From Methylophilus sp. DW102 (GTDB taxonomy: Bacteria; Pseudomonadota; Gammaproteobacteria; Burkholderiales; Methylophilaceae), in contig NZ_AP029023.1 in assembly GCF_037076555.1 (NCBI RefSeq), positions 2,356,001 through 2,420,000 of the forward strand: a stretch of 64,000 bases of DNA, given 5' to 3'. This document shows positions 16,488-26,473 of the stretch, piece by piece. Numbering within the stretch: position 1 is the first letter of the stretch; every line of letters starts with the position of its first letter. The notes under the pieces were generated by a model. That model was not told the origin of the DNA, did no database searches, and worked only from the letters and a program-made list of their open reading frames with translations. Made by a program: the position numbers and the translations under genes.

Positions 16488-17903
16488 CTATTGAGTTAAA
16501 TTGGCAAGTTGTTTTGGGTGGGTATTGATCGGGATACATAACATGGCCGTGATGAGTGCCAATGCAATATGTATGCTGTACGTTGGGATAAAGTCACCCG
16601 GCTTGAGCAGTGCTTTACCAAGGAATAACACGGTGATGGACACACCTATCACCGTGCCAATTTGGCGGGCAGCGTGATTGATGGCAGAACCAACGGCATA
16701 GTCTTTTTGCGGCAAACCAAACATGGCAGCAGCGGATAAAGAGGGCATGACCAAGCCGACAGAGATGCCGCTTAATAGTAAACCCGGTAGCCATGTAGCC
16801 AGATAATTAGGGGTGGTATCGGGGACCATTAAAAACCACAGCCCACTGAGGGCGTAGGTCATGGTGCCTGTGATAAGCAAAGGACGATGTCCCACTTTGG
16901 AGGCTATTTTCCCTGCAACCAATGCGGTAGGCACAACCATCAGTGGCCCTGGCATGACAGACGCACCGGCTAAGGACTGGTTTAAATGCCATATATTCTT
17001 CATCCAAAAAAAGAATGAAAAAAACATGATGGAAAACGCAATCCCGAAGGTGATGCCTGCCAGGTTTGCAAATAAAAAGGTTTTGTTTTTAAACAGGCTG
17101 AGGTCAAACAATGGTTCTGGGTAAAACTTCGCCCAAGGAATATAACTTGCCAGCAACACCCAACCTAATATCAGAATGGCTGTTAACTCATAGGGATTCC
17201 AACTAGGCGACTTCATCTCAACAATCGCAAACGCAATTGCTCCCACACCGACGACCAACTGCAACATGCCGACGAGATCAAGCCGCATATGCGCTCTTGG
17301 CTGAACCGACTCATGCAATACAGCTAAGCTTTGCCATATGCAGAATAATCCAATCGGGATGTTGATAAAAAATGCCCACTGCCAGCCGCCTACATCAATA
17401 ATCCAGGAACCAATCCCCGGACCTAATGCCGCGGCCAAAGCACCAACAGCGCCCCAAGCACCCATGATGACTGACCGCCTCTCGCGAGGAAACGCCTCCA
17501 ATACCAGCGCCAATGCAGAGGGGGTCAGCAGACAAGCGCCGATAGATTGAAAAACTCTGGCGACAATAAGCCATGAGACACTTGGGGCGGCACCGCATGC
17601 AAATGAGGCGCTGATAAATAACAAGGTGCCTAATGTGAATATTTTTTTACGCCCAAATTTATCTGCAATACCACCCGCCGGGATCAGCATGGCAGCATAG
17701 ACAATAGAGTAGCCGCTCATCGCCCAGGATAGATCAGCGGCAGTAGAGTCCGGAAAGCTACTGAGAATATTATTGAACCCAGCATACAGAATCGTCGTAT
17801 CCAGGGAGGACATAAAAATCGCAATACTGGCGATTGCGAATACCCGCCAAGCTGCCGGGATTGCTTTATTTGCAGACACTAACTGCTGTATGTTTGAGTT
17901 CAT
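16488..17903 (-). CDS. DHA2-type (EmrB/QacA) MFS exporter
   Basis: A 471-residue transporter with about 14 hydrophobic helices. Motif D1 (SSLDTTIL), motif A (GGIADKFGRKK) and motif C (GPGIGSWIID) place it in the DHA2 drug:proton antiporter group. It likely exports a product or a toxic compound from the operon. It is followed by the ketosynthase gene and preceded, at 75 bases, by a secreted hydrolase. No outer membrane or membrane-fusion partner is encoded here. Confidence 0.9.
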   Translation of the reverse strand: MNSNIQQLVSANKAIPAAWRVFAIASIAIFMSSLDTTILYAGFNNILSSFPDSTAADLSWAMSGYSIVYAAMLIPAGGIADKFGRKKIFTLGTLLFISASFACGAAPSVSWLIVARVFQSIGACLLTPSALALVLEAFPRERRSVIMGAWGAVGALAAALGPGIGSWIIDVGGWQWAFFINIPIGLFCIWQSLAVLHESVQPRAHMRLDLVGMLQLVVGVGAIAFAIVEMKSPSWNPYELTAILILGWVLLASYIPWAKFYPEPLFDLSLFKNKTFLFANLAGITFGIAFSIMFFSFFFWMKNIWHLNQSLAGASVMPGPLMVVPTALVAGKIASKVGHRPLLITGTMTYALSGLWFLMVPDTTPNYLATWLPGLLLSGISVGLVMPSLSAAAMFGLPQKDYAVGSAINHAARQIGTVIGVSITVLFLGKALLKPGDFIPTYSIHIALALITAMLCIPINTHPKQLANLTQ

Positions 17904-17978
17904 GACATTCTCTGATTTGACTTAGGCGTATTAGTAATACTGGCCACAACGCCTTGATTCGTTGCGGCCAGTGTTCGC

Positions 17979-18884
17979 TTAGTGACTCAGAAAGAACTCA
18001 GCTGTGTTTACAAACGAATCATGGTACTGAAAAATCGAACCGTGATTGGAGTCTGGATATAACAGCAATTGCGCATTTTTAAGCTGCTTATATAGGGTAA
18101 TCGAACCCTCGGTTGGTAACATGGTGTCATTGCTACCCGTCACCACCAAAACCGGTTGTTGAATGGCTTTTAACGTTTTGAATTCAGGATCAGGTGTGCT
18201 CGTCCATACAATTAAGGCCTTGCCATGTGCATCTGCAATCTCCTTACCACTTTCAGGGTCACGCCCTTCTTTTCTGGCATAGACGCGAGACAAAAATGCA
18301 GCGGCGGCTTGCTTCCCTGCATCACTTTGAGAGAAGAACAGATAGTCGCGAGGATCTGGCGCATTGGCTCTGGAAAAAGCCTCACCCAATACTTTCATCA
18401 GATGATTGCCACCGCCTTGATGGGTAGTCCCGGCGAGAATCACTTTTCGAACCAGTTCTGGATGTTGCGCAGCAAGTTCTTGGGCAACAAACCCACCCAT
18501 CGAAAACCCCAACACATCCACTTGCTTATAGCCCAGCGCTTGAATAAACGCATAAGCATCTGTGGTCATTTGTGCAATGTTGTCGGCAACCACTCCATTC
18601 GTAGCACCAACGCCTCTGTTATTGAATACAACCACTGGACGATGCTTGGCCAAGGCATTCACTACCGCCGGATCCCAGGCATCCATATTGCCAGTGAAGT
18701 GCTGAAGGAGCACTAATGGAGTACCTGATTGAGAGCCTAAAGTGCGGTAAGAGAATTTAATGCCATTGGCCTCTACAAATTTTGTGGCCGCTGTCTCCAG
18801 TTTATCTGCAGCCAAGGCCGTGCCTGACTCTATGATGGATAAGGTAGTGGCGATGAGTAACAATGATCTTAAAATTTTATTCAC
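17979..18884 (-). CDS. Secreted alpha/beta hydrolase
   Basis: A 301-residue hydrolase with a signal peptide (MNKILRSLLLIATTLSII, cut after ALAA). The nucleophile is in GFSMGGFV, the acid in GSNDTMLP, and the catalytic His in DSNHGSIF. The start is GTG at 18884, chosen because AGGAG lies six bases before it and because it begins the signal peptide. It would act in the periplasm or outside. A lactonase, esterase or perhydrolase-like role is possible; context cannot settle it. Confidence 0.88.
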   Translation of the reverse strand: MNKILRSLLLIATTLSIIESGTALAADKLETAATKFVEANGIKFSYRTLGSQSGTPLVLLQHFTGNMDAWDPAVVNALAKHRPVVVFNNRGVGATNGVVADNIAQMTTDAYAFIQALGYKQVDVLGFSMGGFVAQELAAQHPELVRKVILAGTTHQGGGNHLMKVLGEAFSRANAPDPRDYLFFSQSDAGKQAAAAFLSRVYARKEGRDPESGKEIADAHGKALIVWTSTPDPEFKTLKAIQQPVLVVTGSNDTMLPTEGSITLYKQLKNAQLLLYPDSNHGSIFQYHDSFVNTAEFFLSH

Positions 18885-18932
18885 GAATATCTCCTGTTCA
18901 GTCAAATGGATGATTGGGTTCTTAGGTGGTGA

Positions 18933-19730
18933 TTAGCTCAGGTAACGATTCGCTGGTTTAGCTAATGACAAATGCGGCCCCAATGCTTTTCTTGCCGCAT
19001 CAAATGCTTGCCAATCCTCAATATTTGGCAAAGATGGAATAGTGATCACCTCGCCCAAATCAAATCCTCTTAGCGCGGCATCTACCAAATCATCAGTTTT
19101 CATCACCATTTCAGGCGGCAAGTGACTTGCTGGCATATTCACTTTGTCCAGGAACGGCGTATCGGTCGCACCTGGCAACACCACCTGAATGCGCACCCCT
19201 TTGTCACCAAGTTCATGCTGCATGGATTGGCTAAACATCACCACATAAGACTTAGTTGCGTTGTAAACGCCATTGAACATTTCAGGAATATAGGCAAGCA
19301 CTGAGGCAACATTGATGATGGCCCCTTTGCCTTCAGCAAAAAATCGTTTGGCAGCTGCGCCGGAGAGTCGTGTGAGCGCGGTGATGTTCAATTGGATCAT
19401 GGTCTCCATCGCATCCATATCAGACTCAACCAACGTCGTAGACGCACCACCCCCGGCATTATTCACCAGCAGGGTAATACTGCTATCTTCCCGTAAGCGT
19501 GTTTCGACTTTTAATAAATCAGCCTTGAGGGTCAGGTCGGCCGGCATGATTTCTACCTGACTTCCAGATGCACTCTTAATACCATCTGCTACTTTTTGCA
19601 GCTTTGCTTGATCACGTGCCACCAAAATCAAGTCATAACCTCGCTTTGCTAGTCGGTCTGCATACACAGCCCCAATCCCAGTTGATGCACCTGTGATCAA
19701 TGCTGTCCCAAGTTTATTCACTGCATTCAT
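18933..19730 (-). CDS. Short-chain dehydrogenase/reductase, first gene of the operon
   Basis: A 265-residue classical SDR: GASTGIGAVYADRL nucleotide loop, NNAGGG, the serine in NVASVLAYIP, and the catalytic YNATK. It is NAD(P)-dependent, with the substrate not readable. It is transcribed away from the TetR gene at 19865, with two palindromes between, so the operon (SDR, hydrolase, MFS, ketosynthase, hydrolase) is probably repressed by that regulator. Confidence 0.9.
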   Translation of the reverse strand: MNAVNKLGTALITGASTGIGAVYADRLAKRGYDLILVARDQAKLQKVADGIKSASGSQVEIMPADLTLKADLLKVETRLREDSSITLLVNNAGGGASTTLVESDMDAMETMIQLNITALTRLSGAAAKRFFAEGKGAIINVASVLAYIPEMFNGVYNATKSYVVMFSQSMQHELGDKGVRIQVVLPGATDTPFLDKVNMPASHLPPEMVMKTDDLVDAALRGFDLGEVITIPSLPNIEDWQAFDAARKALGPHLSLAKPANRYLS

Positions 19731-19760
19731 TTTTTCACCTCTTTACGGTTTAACAGTTAT

Positions 19761-19790
19761 GTATATAAATACCAATCGGTACATAAATAC
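19761..19790. promoter_or_regulatory. TetR operator A (ATACC/GGTA palindrome)
   Basis: The core TACCAATCGGTA (19770-19781) is inverted around AATC, and the wider arms (GTATATAAATACC and GGTACATAAATAC) are nearly symmetric over 30 bases. It covers the likely promoter of the SDR operon. ACCAATCGGT-like cores are common TetR sites. Confidence 0.65.
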
Positions 19791-19825
19791 TATGCAACAA
19801 AATTTGCTCTGTCAACATTTTTTTG

Positions 19826-19837
19826 TAACAATTGGTA
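19826..19837. promoter_or_regulatory. TetR operator B (TAACAATTGGTA)
   Basis: This is a weaker copy of operator A, with one arm base changed (TAAC against GGTA). Centre 56 bases from the centre of A and 28-39 bases before the TetR start, so it would allow autorepression. Confidence 0.55.
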
Positions 19838-19864
19838 TAAATTACTTAAGTGAAGAAAATTGAG

Positions 19865-20473
19865 ATGACTGAAGAGTTAAAAAAGACACGAGGTCGCCCC
19901 AAAATGTTTGATAACGAGGTGATCCTGGACAAGGCTTTGAAAGTCTTTTGGGAAAGGGGCTATGAAGGCGCCTCAATGGCCGAGTTAACCTCCACGCTCG
20001 GTGTGAATAAGCCAAGTTTGTATGCTGCGTTTGGCAATAAGGAAGAATTGTTTAGGCAAGCGCTTTCTAAGTATGTCTCCGGTCCAGCTTCATTTGTGAG
20101 GATGGTGATGAAAGAGCCAACAGCGCGCAAAGTCGCAGAAAAGTTTTTATTAAGTAGCGCGGAGTTTCTAACTAGTGAAGCACATCCCAAGGGATGCATG
20201 ATCGTGCAAGGCGCCCTTTCATGCGGTGAAGGCGCACAGATCATCAAAGAACAGCTTATTCAGTATAGAAAACATTATGAGGGCTTGTTGACTGAGCGAT
20301 TTGAGTTGGCACAACTTGAAGGTGATTTATCGCCTGACGTAAATGCCGTTGATTTATCTAAATATTTAGCTACTCTACATCAAGGAATGTCAGTGCAAGC
20401 GGTCAATGGCGCCACTCAAGAAGAACTTAAAAGAATGGTTAATGTAGCCATGTTGAATTGGCCGAGCAAATAA
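19865..20473 (+). CDS. TetR-family repressor, right flank of the cluster
   Basis: A 202-residue TetR regulator from ATG 19865 (a GTG 15 bases upstream is possible). HTH: SMAELTSTLGVNKPSLYAAF; C-terminal domain with HPKGCMIVQGAL. It is a paralogue of the TetR at 13060. It is divergent from the SDR operon and separated from it by operators A and B. A hairpin ends it at 20678-20705. Confidence 0.92.
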   Translation: MTEELKKTRGRPKMFDNEVILDKALKVFWERGYEGASMAELTSTLGVNKPSLYAAFGNKEELFRQALSKYVSGPASFVRMVMKEPTARKVAEKFLLSSAEFLTSEAHPKGCMIVQGALSCGEGAQIIKEQLIQYRKHYEGLLTERFELAQLEGDLSPDVNAVDLSKYLATLHQGMSVQAVNGATQEELKRMVNVAMLNWPSK

Positions 20474-20677
20474 GGGTATCTATAACTGTGGTGCCGTCTG
20501 CAATTTAACAAAATATAATATATATAAATCAAATACTTATAAAATTTATTGCAAACAGACTTTCCAAATTATTTGTAACATAAGTTGAGATTTAACCCTA
20601 ACAAACTAGCCCACACATCAGTAAACACAGCCAAATTTAATACACTGCCTACTTATCAAGTCTTAAGTAAGTCCAAA

Positions 20678-20705
20678 AATAAAGGCCGCATATGCGGCCT
20701 TTATT
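20678..20705. terminator. Bidirectional terminator
   Basis: AATAAAGGCCGCA and TGCGGCCTTTATT form a long perfect stem with T-rich flanks on both strands. It separates the plus-strand TetR gene from the convergent minus-strand PEP-CTERM gene. Confidence 0.85.
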
Positions 20706-20726
20706 TTTTTATATCAGTGATAAATG

Positions 20727-21620
20727 TTAGTTAATTTTCCTCGCCCTAAAACCGAGTATGACTATCAACCCCATCATCAATAAAGCATAGTTATGAGGCT
20801 CTGGAACAGGCGTTGTCACAGCTACAGAAGAAAATTTGCTATTTCCTAATGTGAGAGAGTTATTCCAATTATTAGCCACTACAGTTCCGGTCACATTTCC
20901 GCTGCTACCGTAAATTGTCGCATCCGTTGCTAGGATGCTTGCACTGAAGTTGATGTTGTTAAGAGTCAAGGATGTGGCATCGTAAAAGTTAAACAATACA
21001 TTATAAGCACTGAATGCAGACCACCCACCGGTAAGATTAACCGAGCTTCCAGAGACATTCAGGATCAATGTTGAACCTGATGCAATGTTAGAGAAACTCC
21101 AGTTGTTGATATTGGATAAATCAGAACCCGAAAGCGTGAAATATTCGACACTGCTCCCTGTACCTGACAGATATCCATTGGTTCCATAGTTGTAACTTAC
21201 GGAACCGGTCGAAGCTGTTGCCGCAAGATTGTCAGAGAGAGCGTTTAATTGAGTCTTAGCTGATACAAAATCAATTGGAGAAGTTGCGGCAGTTGAATAG
21301 CTATTGTAGTAATCGTACTGGGGCTTAGTAACACTACCGCCGACCCACGTCGTACCAGTAACATTGCCATATGATTTGGTTAGATTTCCACCAACAACAA
21401 GGCCATAACTATTCTTTGCTGAATTAGAAATGGTAGAAGTACTGATGTTTGCATTCCCACCAACTGCCACGGCTCCAGAAATTGAGTTCCAGTTATTGCT
21501 TTCATAGTTGCCAAAAACAAATACGTTATAGTCACGTGCTACACCTAAATCAATAGTGTTAGCGAAGGACTGGTTAGCGAAAAAGGCTGCGGTAAGTATC
21601 AAACCATTAATTAATTTCAT
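20727..21620 (-). CDS. Choice-of-anchor A PEP-CTERM secreted protein
   Basis: A 297-residue exported protein. A signal peptide (ILTAAFFANQSFAN) leads into a choice-of-anchor A domain, recognisable by FGNYESNNWNSISGAVAVGGNA and repeated short glycine/serine/asparagine segments (VGGNLTKSYGNVTG). The C-terminus is a PEP-CTERM tail: VPEPHNYALLMMGL, hydrophobic stretch, then RARKIN. Such proteins are sorted by exosortase/EpsH in bacteria that make exopolysaccharide. No exosortase is encoded in this window. The gene stands alone, and its promoter is in the space before groES. Confidence 0.88.
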   Translation of the reverse strand: MKLINGLILTAAFFANQSFANTIDLGVARDYNVFVFGNYESNNWNSISGAVAVGGNANISTSTISNSAKNSYGLVVGGNLTKSYGNVTGTTWVGGSVTKPQYDYYNSYSTAATSPIDFVSAKTQLNALSDNLAATASTGSVSYNYGTNGYLSGTGSSVEYFTLSGSDLSNINNWSFSNIASGSTLILNVSGSSVNLTGGWSAFSAYNVLFNFYDATSLTLNNINFSASILATDATIYGSSGNVTGTVVANNWNNSLTLGNSKFSSVAVTTPVPEPHNYALLMMGLIVILGFRARKIN

Positions 21621-21790
21621 CTGTACTCCAAAAGCTCAATTCAATCTTAGATTGTCGTTGTTGCATTTAACATTAAAATGCAGTGATGTGCATTAGCCCA
21701 GACTGGTATTTTACCTCATCCCATCTTCAAGGGATTAATGAATCGCCACTACTCATGATAAATAGATATCGAAAACAATAGCTATAAAAT

Positions 21791-21817
21791 AAGAAAGCTT
21801 GTATTGCAGGCTTTCTT
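21791..21817. repeat. Inverted repeat AAGAAAGC/GCTTTCTT
   Basis: Eight-base perfect arms around an 11-base loop, midway in the space between the PEP-CTERM gene and groES. It could be a weak terminator, but there is no gene end close to it. Confidence 0.4.
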
Positions 21818-21958
21818 AGTGTAAATGTTGCTTGGTATTACCCTTGACTGTTGTTGTAACTCTCTGAGTTTACTGAAATGACACTCTCGACTTAAATTGC
21901 AAAAATCTCAAGTTGAATTACAAACGACAAAAACCCATAAAATTTTTATGTATTAGCC

Positions 21959-21986
21959 CTTGAAATCAAAAAATCCCGCCCCAAAT
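21959..21986 (+). promoter_or_regulatory. Sigma-32 heat-shock promoter of groESL
   Basis: CTTGAAA (21959-21965), a 13-base spacer, and CCCCAAAT (21979-21986). This matches the sigma-32 consensus CTTGAAA-N11-16-CCCCATNT in 14 of the 15 key positions or nearly so. It puts the start of transcription inside the CIRCE element just downstream. Confidence 0.85.
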
Positions 21987-22012
21987 TAGCAATCAAGGTG
22001 CGCGAGTGCTAA
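21986..22012 (+). promoter_or_regulatory. CIRCE element (HrcA operator)
   Basis: TTAGCAATC, nine bases, GAGTGCTAA: the CIRCE consensus TTAGCACTC-N9-GAGTGCTAA with one difference in the left arm. It directly follows the sigma-32 -10 box, so HrcA would block the same promoter that sigma-32 activates. Confidence 0.93.
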
Positions 22013-22087
22013 AATGCGTACCGCTTTGATTGTTTTAGTTTTAACGTTATCTCTATAACACTTTAGGAAAACTCCAAGGAGAATCTC

Positions 22088-22375
22088 ATGAACATTCGTC
22101 CGTTGCACGACCGTGTAATTGTTAAACGCGCTGCTGAAGAGCGCACTACTGCTTCTGGCATTGTGATCCCTGACAGTGCAACAGAGAAACCAGACCAAGG
22201 TGTGGTTCAGGCAGTTGGCAATGGCAAAAAAGATGACAACGGCAAGGCTATCGCTTTGGACGTGAAAGTCGGCGACAAAGTATTGTTCGGCAAATACTCC
22301 GGCCAAACAGTGAAAGTCAACGGCGAAGAGCTGTTGGTGATGCGCGAAGAAGACATTATGGCGATTGTTGAGTAA
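22088..22375 (+). CDS. groES: Co-chaperonin GroES
   Basis: A 95-residue heptameric lid of the GroEL chaperonin. It opens [14 protein letters not shown], has the mobile loop region [13 protein letters not shown], and ends [16 protein letters not shown] stands eight bases before the start. It is the first gene of the groES-groEL operon, 46 bases before groEL. Confidence 0.98.
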   Translation: MNIRPLHDRVIVKRAAEERTTASGIVIPDSATEKPDQGVVQAVGNGKKDDNGKAIALDVKVGDKVLFGKYSGQTVKVNGEELLVMREEDIMAIVE

Positions 22376-22421
22376 TCACTCGCAACTCAATCCCACACAT
22401 TTGTAATTTAGGAGAATTTAA

Positions 22422-24062
<1,641 letters not shown>

Positions 24063-24190
24063 TTTTTGCATTTAAGCAGTTCAGTGATACTGCGTTGCTT
24101 ATCCTTGTCGTACTTGTTGTACTGCCTACGGATAGCTGCTTTGTTACACTTTTCTGCTTAACGCAAAAACGCTCTAAGTACCATCAAAAA

Positions 24191-24220
24191 AACAAAACCC
24201 GCTTCGGCGGGTTTTTTGTT
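24191..24220 (+). terminator. groESL terminator
   Basis: AACAAAACCCGC, tetraloop TTCG, GCGGGTTTTTTGTT. A typical strong intrinsic terminator with a T-run, 128 bases after the groEL stop. Confidence 0.92.
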
Positions 24221-24263
24221 TATGATACTCAGGCCACCATCAGTTTTATAAATCTCACTCACC

Positions 24264-25115
24264 ATGCCATTTATTAAAAAACATCTATTGATTGCTTTAT
24301 TTGCCCTGACCGTTTCCTCGCATCTTTATGGTGCCAATATAACCGAATCTGAAGACTCCTTTACAGAAGTCATCAAAGCAAAAATCCAATCCAGACTTAG
24401 TGATGTGTCTGTGAACGTTAAATCACCGCTTACGCTCTCTGTTGGCGACTTTGATGTCAATTTACATCGCTTCTATACATTCTGCAAAAACAATGAAAAA
24501 GAGTGTAACGCTTACCTAGACCCATTCATCAACAAAATGATTCAGGCATATAAAGATATCAACACTCCGCCTAACAAAAGTGCAATAGGACTTATCATAC
24601 GCACGAATGAATATCTAAAAAATGCAACGCTGTCTGGAACTAAAGTACTCAACCAGCCCTTTCTACAAGGATTCGTGATACTGCCAATCTTGGACAGCCC
24701 AACAAGCTTACGCAATGTTGGTGAAAAAGATTTGAAATTGTTAAATTTGACTGAGGCTCAGTTATTTGAGTTAGCCAAAAAAAATTTGGATCAACAAATA
24801 AATGACACGGGCAAGAATGTGAAGCCTGTGAAACCAGGAGAAATAGGTACAATTCGAGGAAGCATTTTTGCTCCGTCTAGACTGATAAATCATCAAAGCT
24901 GGTCAACAGTTGCCCAAGCTCAAGCCGGCAAGCTTATTGTTTCTATACCAACAACCGATACGGCACTCTATATCGCAGAAACATCGCCGGTCGCAATTGA
25001 TGCGCTACAAACATTAACAAATCAAGTCATTAGAGAATCACCCAATCCACTAAGCGACAAGCTTTTCATATGGTCAACAGAGGGATGGGAAATACTCCCT
25101 AATAAAATAAATTAA
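24264..25115 (+). CDS. Secreted DUF1444-like protein
   Basis: A 283-residue protein with a signal peptide (MPFIKKHLLIALFALTVSSH, cut near YGAN). The mature part resembles the DUF1444/YtpQ family: LIIRTNEYLKNA, VILPILDSPTSLRNVGEKDL and LNLTEAQLFELAKKNLD. Family members lack a known activity. It stands alone after the groESL terminator. Its GC is lower than its neighbours'. Confidence 0.7.
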   Translation: MPFIKKHLLIALFALTVSSHLYGANITESEDSFTEVIKAKIQSRLSDVSVNVKSPLTLSVGDFDVNLHRFYTFCKNNEKECNAYLDPFINKMIQAYKDINTPPNKSAIGLIIRTNEYLKNATLSGTKVLNQPFLQGFVILPILDSPTSLRNVGEKDLKLLNLTEAQLFELAKKNLDQQINDTGKNVKPVKPGEIGTIRGSIFAPSRLINHQSWSTVAQAQAGKLIVSIPTTDTALYIAETSPVAIDALQTLTNQVIRESPNPLSDKLFIWSTEGWEILPNKIN

Positions 25116-25270
25116 ATAAATGATCTTTTCGACGTAACGTTGCCAAAATTTAATGTCGGCATTTTAAACACTGAGAAACTTCATGTGGCTTTGTGTTATG
25201 TCGCTGTTTAATTCATAATCTTACGTTATGGTTTATGCTGGCATCAAATACACTTAAAGAAAGAAGTTTT

Positions 25271-25882
25271 ATGACTACTCTAAACACTCTCACTCAACGC
25301 CTGAGCTATATCGTCGGCGAAAATATGGCTCACCAATTGCAAAATGACGGCCTGGAGCTGGATGCTGCGGCCGTGGCGCTGGCAGTGAGCGATGTGATGG
25401 CCGGCAATGCTTCACGCATGACCGACGACGAAAAACGCAGCACAGTGGAACAAGTACAACAAGAGAGCCAGGCCAGACAGATGGCTGCCCACGCGAAAAA
25501 CAAGGCGGCGGGCGAAGCCTATCTGGCAGACAATGCGAAAAAAGAAGGCGTAACCACGACAGCGAGTGGCTTGCAGTATAAACAACTGGTCGCAGGCAAT
25601 GGCGCGAAGCCTACCACCAGCGACCGTGTCAAAGTCCACTACCACGGCACACTGACGGACGGCACGGTGTTTGATAGCTCTTATCAGCGCGGCGAACCGA
25701 TTGTGTTCCCGGTGACTGGCGTGATTGCAGGCTGGGTAGAAGGCTTGCAGTTGATGAACGTAGGTAGCAAGTTTGAGCTGACCATTCCATCGCACCTGGC
25801 ATATGGCGCAAACGGCAGCGGCCCGGTGATTGGCCCGGATGCGACGCTGGTATTTCAGGTTGAGTTGTTGGCTATCGAATAA
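25271..25882 (+). CDS. FKBP-type peptidyl-prolyl isomerase (FklB-like)
   Basis: A 203-residue isomerase without a signal peptide, hence cytoplasmic. The N-terminal ~95 residues are the helical dimerisation arm (LTQRLSYIVGENMAHQL). The C-terminal FKBP domain has VKVHYHGTLTDGTVFDSS, VFPVTGVIAGWVEGL and HLAYGANG. The ATG at 25271 is chosen because it begins the arm as in FklB; upstream codons lack a ribosome site. Confidence 0.93.
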   Translation: MTTLNTLTQRLSYIVGENMAHQLQNDGLELDAAAVALAVSDVMAGNASRMTDDEKRSTVEQVQQESQARQMAAHAKNKAAGEAYLADNAKKEGVTTTASGLQYKQLVAGNGAKPTTSDRVKVHYHGTLTDGTVFDSSYQRGEPIVFPVTGVIAGWVEGLQLMNVGSKFELTIPSHLAYGANGSGPVIGPDATLVFQVELLAIE

Positions 25883-25895
25883 ACCGGTCTTATTG

Positions 25896-25927
25896 ATACA
25901 GATTCAAGGCAATACAGATTCAGGGCA
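25896..25927. repeat. 16-base tandem duplication
   Basis: ATACAGATTCAAGGCA (25896-25911) is followed at once by a copy differing in one base (25912-25927). The second copy runs into the terminator stem after the FKBP gene. A recent slippage duplication is likely. Confidence 0.75.
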
Positions 25928-25946
25928 CCCGTCGGGTGCCCTTTTT
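25922..25946 (+). terminator. FKBP gene terminator
   Basis: AGGGCACCC, GTC loop, GGGTGCCCT followed by T's. A strong intrinsic terminator 40 bases after the stop at 25882. Confidence 0.9.
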
Positions 25947-26030
25947 CATGGGGCCGCCGATTCCCGGCTTGCCTCCCTGCCTGCGCTATTGTTAGACTTT
26001 GTGAATCTTTCACATTGTCGAGCGCCACAG

Positions 26031-26453
26031 ATGCAAGATCCTCAATTAAACTTAACCGGTGAAATCGTGACTGTGCGCCCTGAACACAGCATAGATACCA
26101 TTCAGCACCTGCCCAATTATGTGGGCATCTCTCAAATGACCGCGGGGGCCAGGGGCATTTCGATGAATATCGTGGTGATCCCGCCAGCGGCCAAAGCGCA
26201 ACCGCATTACCATCAAGGCTTTGAAACGGCGATTTACCTGCTAAAGGGTGAAGTGCAAACGTTTTATGGTGAAAATTTGAGCAAGTCCTGTATCAATCAA
26301 GCGGGCGACTTTATTTTCATCCCGGCAGGGGTGCCGCATCAGCCAGTCAATTTGAGCCCTGATACCGAAGCGATTGCGCTCGTGGCACGTAACGATGCCA
26401 ATGAGCAGGAAAGTGTGCGGGTCTATGCGGCTCAGGCCACTGTGCTTGGCTGA
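26031..26453 (+). CDS. Single-domain cupin protein
   Basis: A 140-residue cupin from ATG 26031. Motif 1: PHYHQGFETAIYLLKGE; motif 2: GDFIFIPAGVPHQPVN. The metal ligands (two His, Glu, His) are present, so a metal-dependent enzyme or sensor is likely, substrate unknown. It is convergent with gpsA, 20 bases away. It starts about 85 bases after the FKBP terminator and has its own promoter somewhere there. Confidence 0.85.
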   Translation: MQDPQLNLTGEIVTVRPEHSIDTIQHLPNYVGISQMTAGARGISMNIVVIPPAAKAQPHYHQGFETAIYLLKGEVQTFYGENLSKSCINQAGDFIFIPAGVPHQPVNLSPDTEAIALVARNDANEQESVRVYAAQATVLG

Positions 26454-26473
26454 TCAAGCCGCTGGCAAAAAAC

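Larger units (their letters stand above)
21621..22087. other. Regulatory stretch between the PEP-CTERM gene and groES
   Basis: About 470 bases. It holds the start region of the PEP-CTERM gene (minus strand), an inverted repeat at 21791-21817, and at the right end the groES sigma-32 promoter and CIRCE element. I see no gene. Confidence 0.75.
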
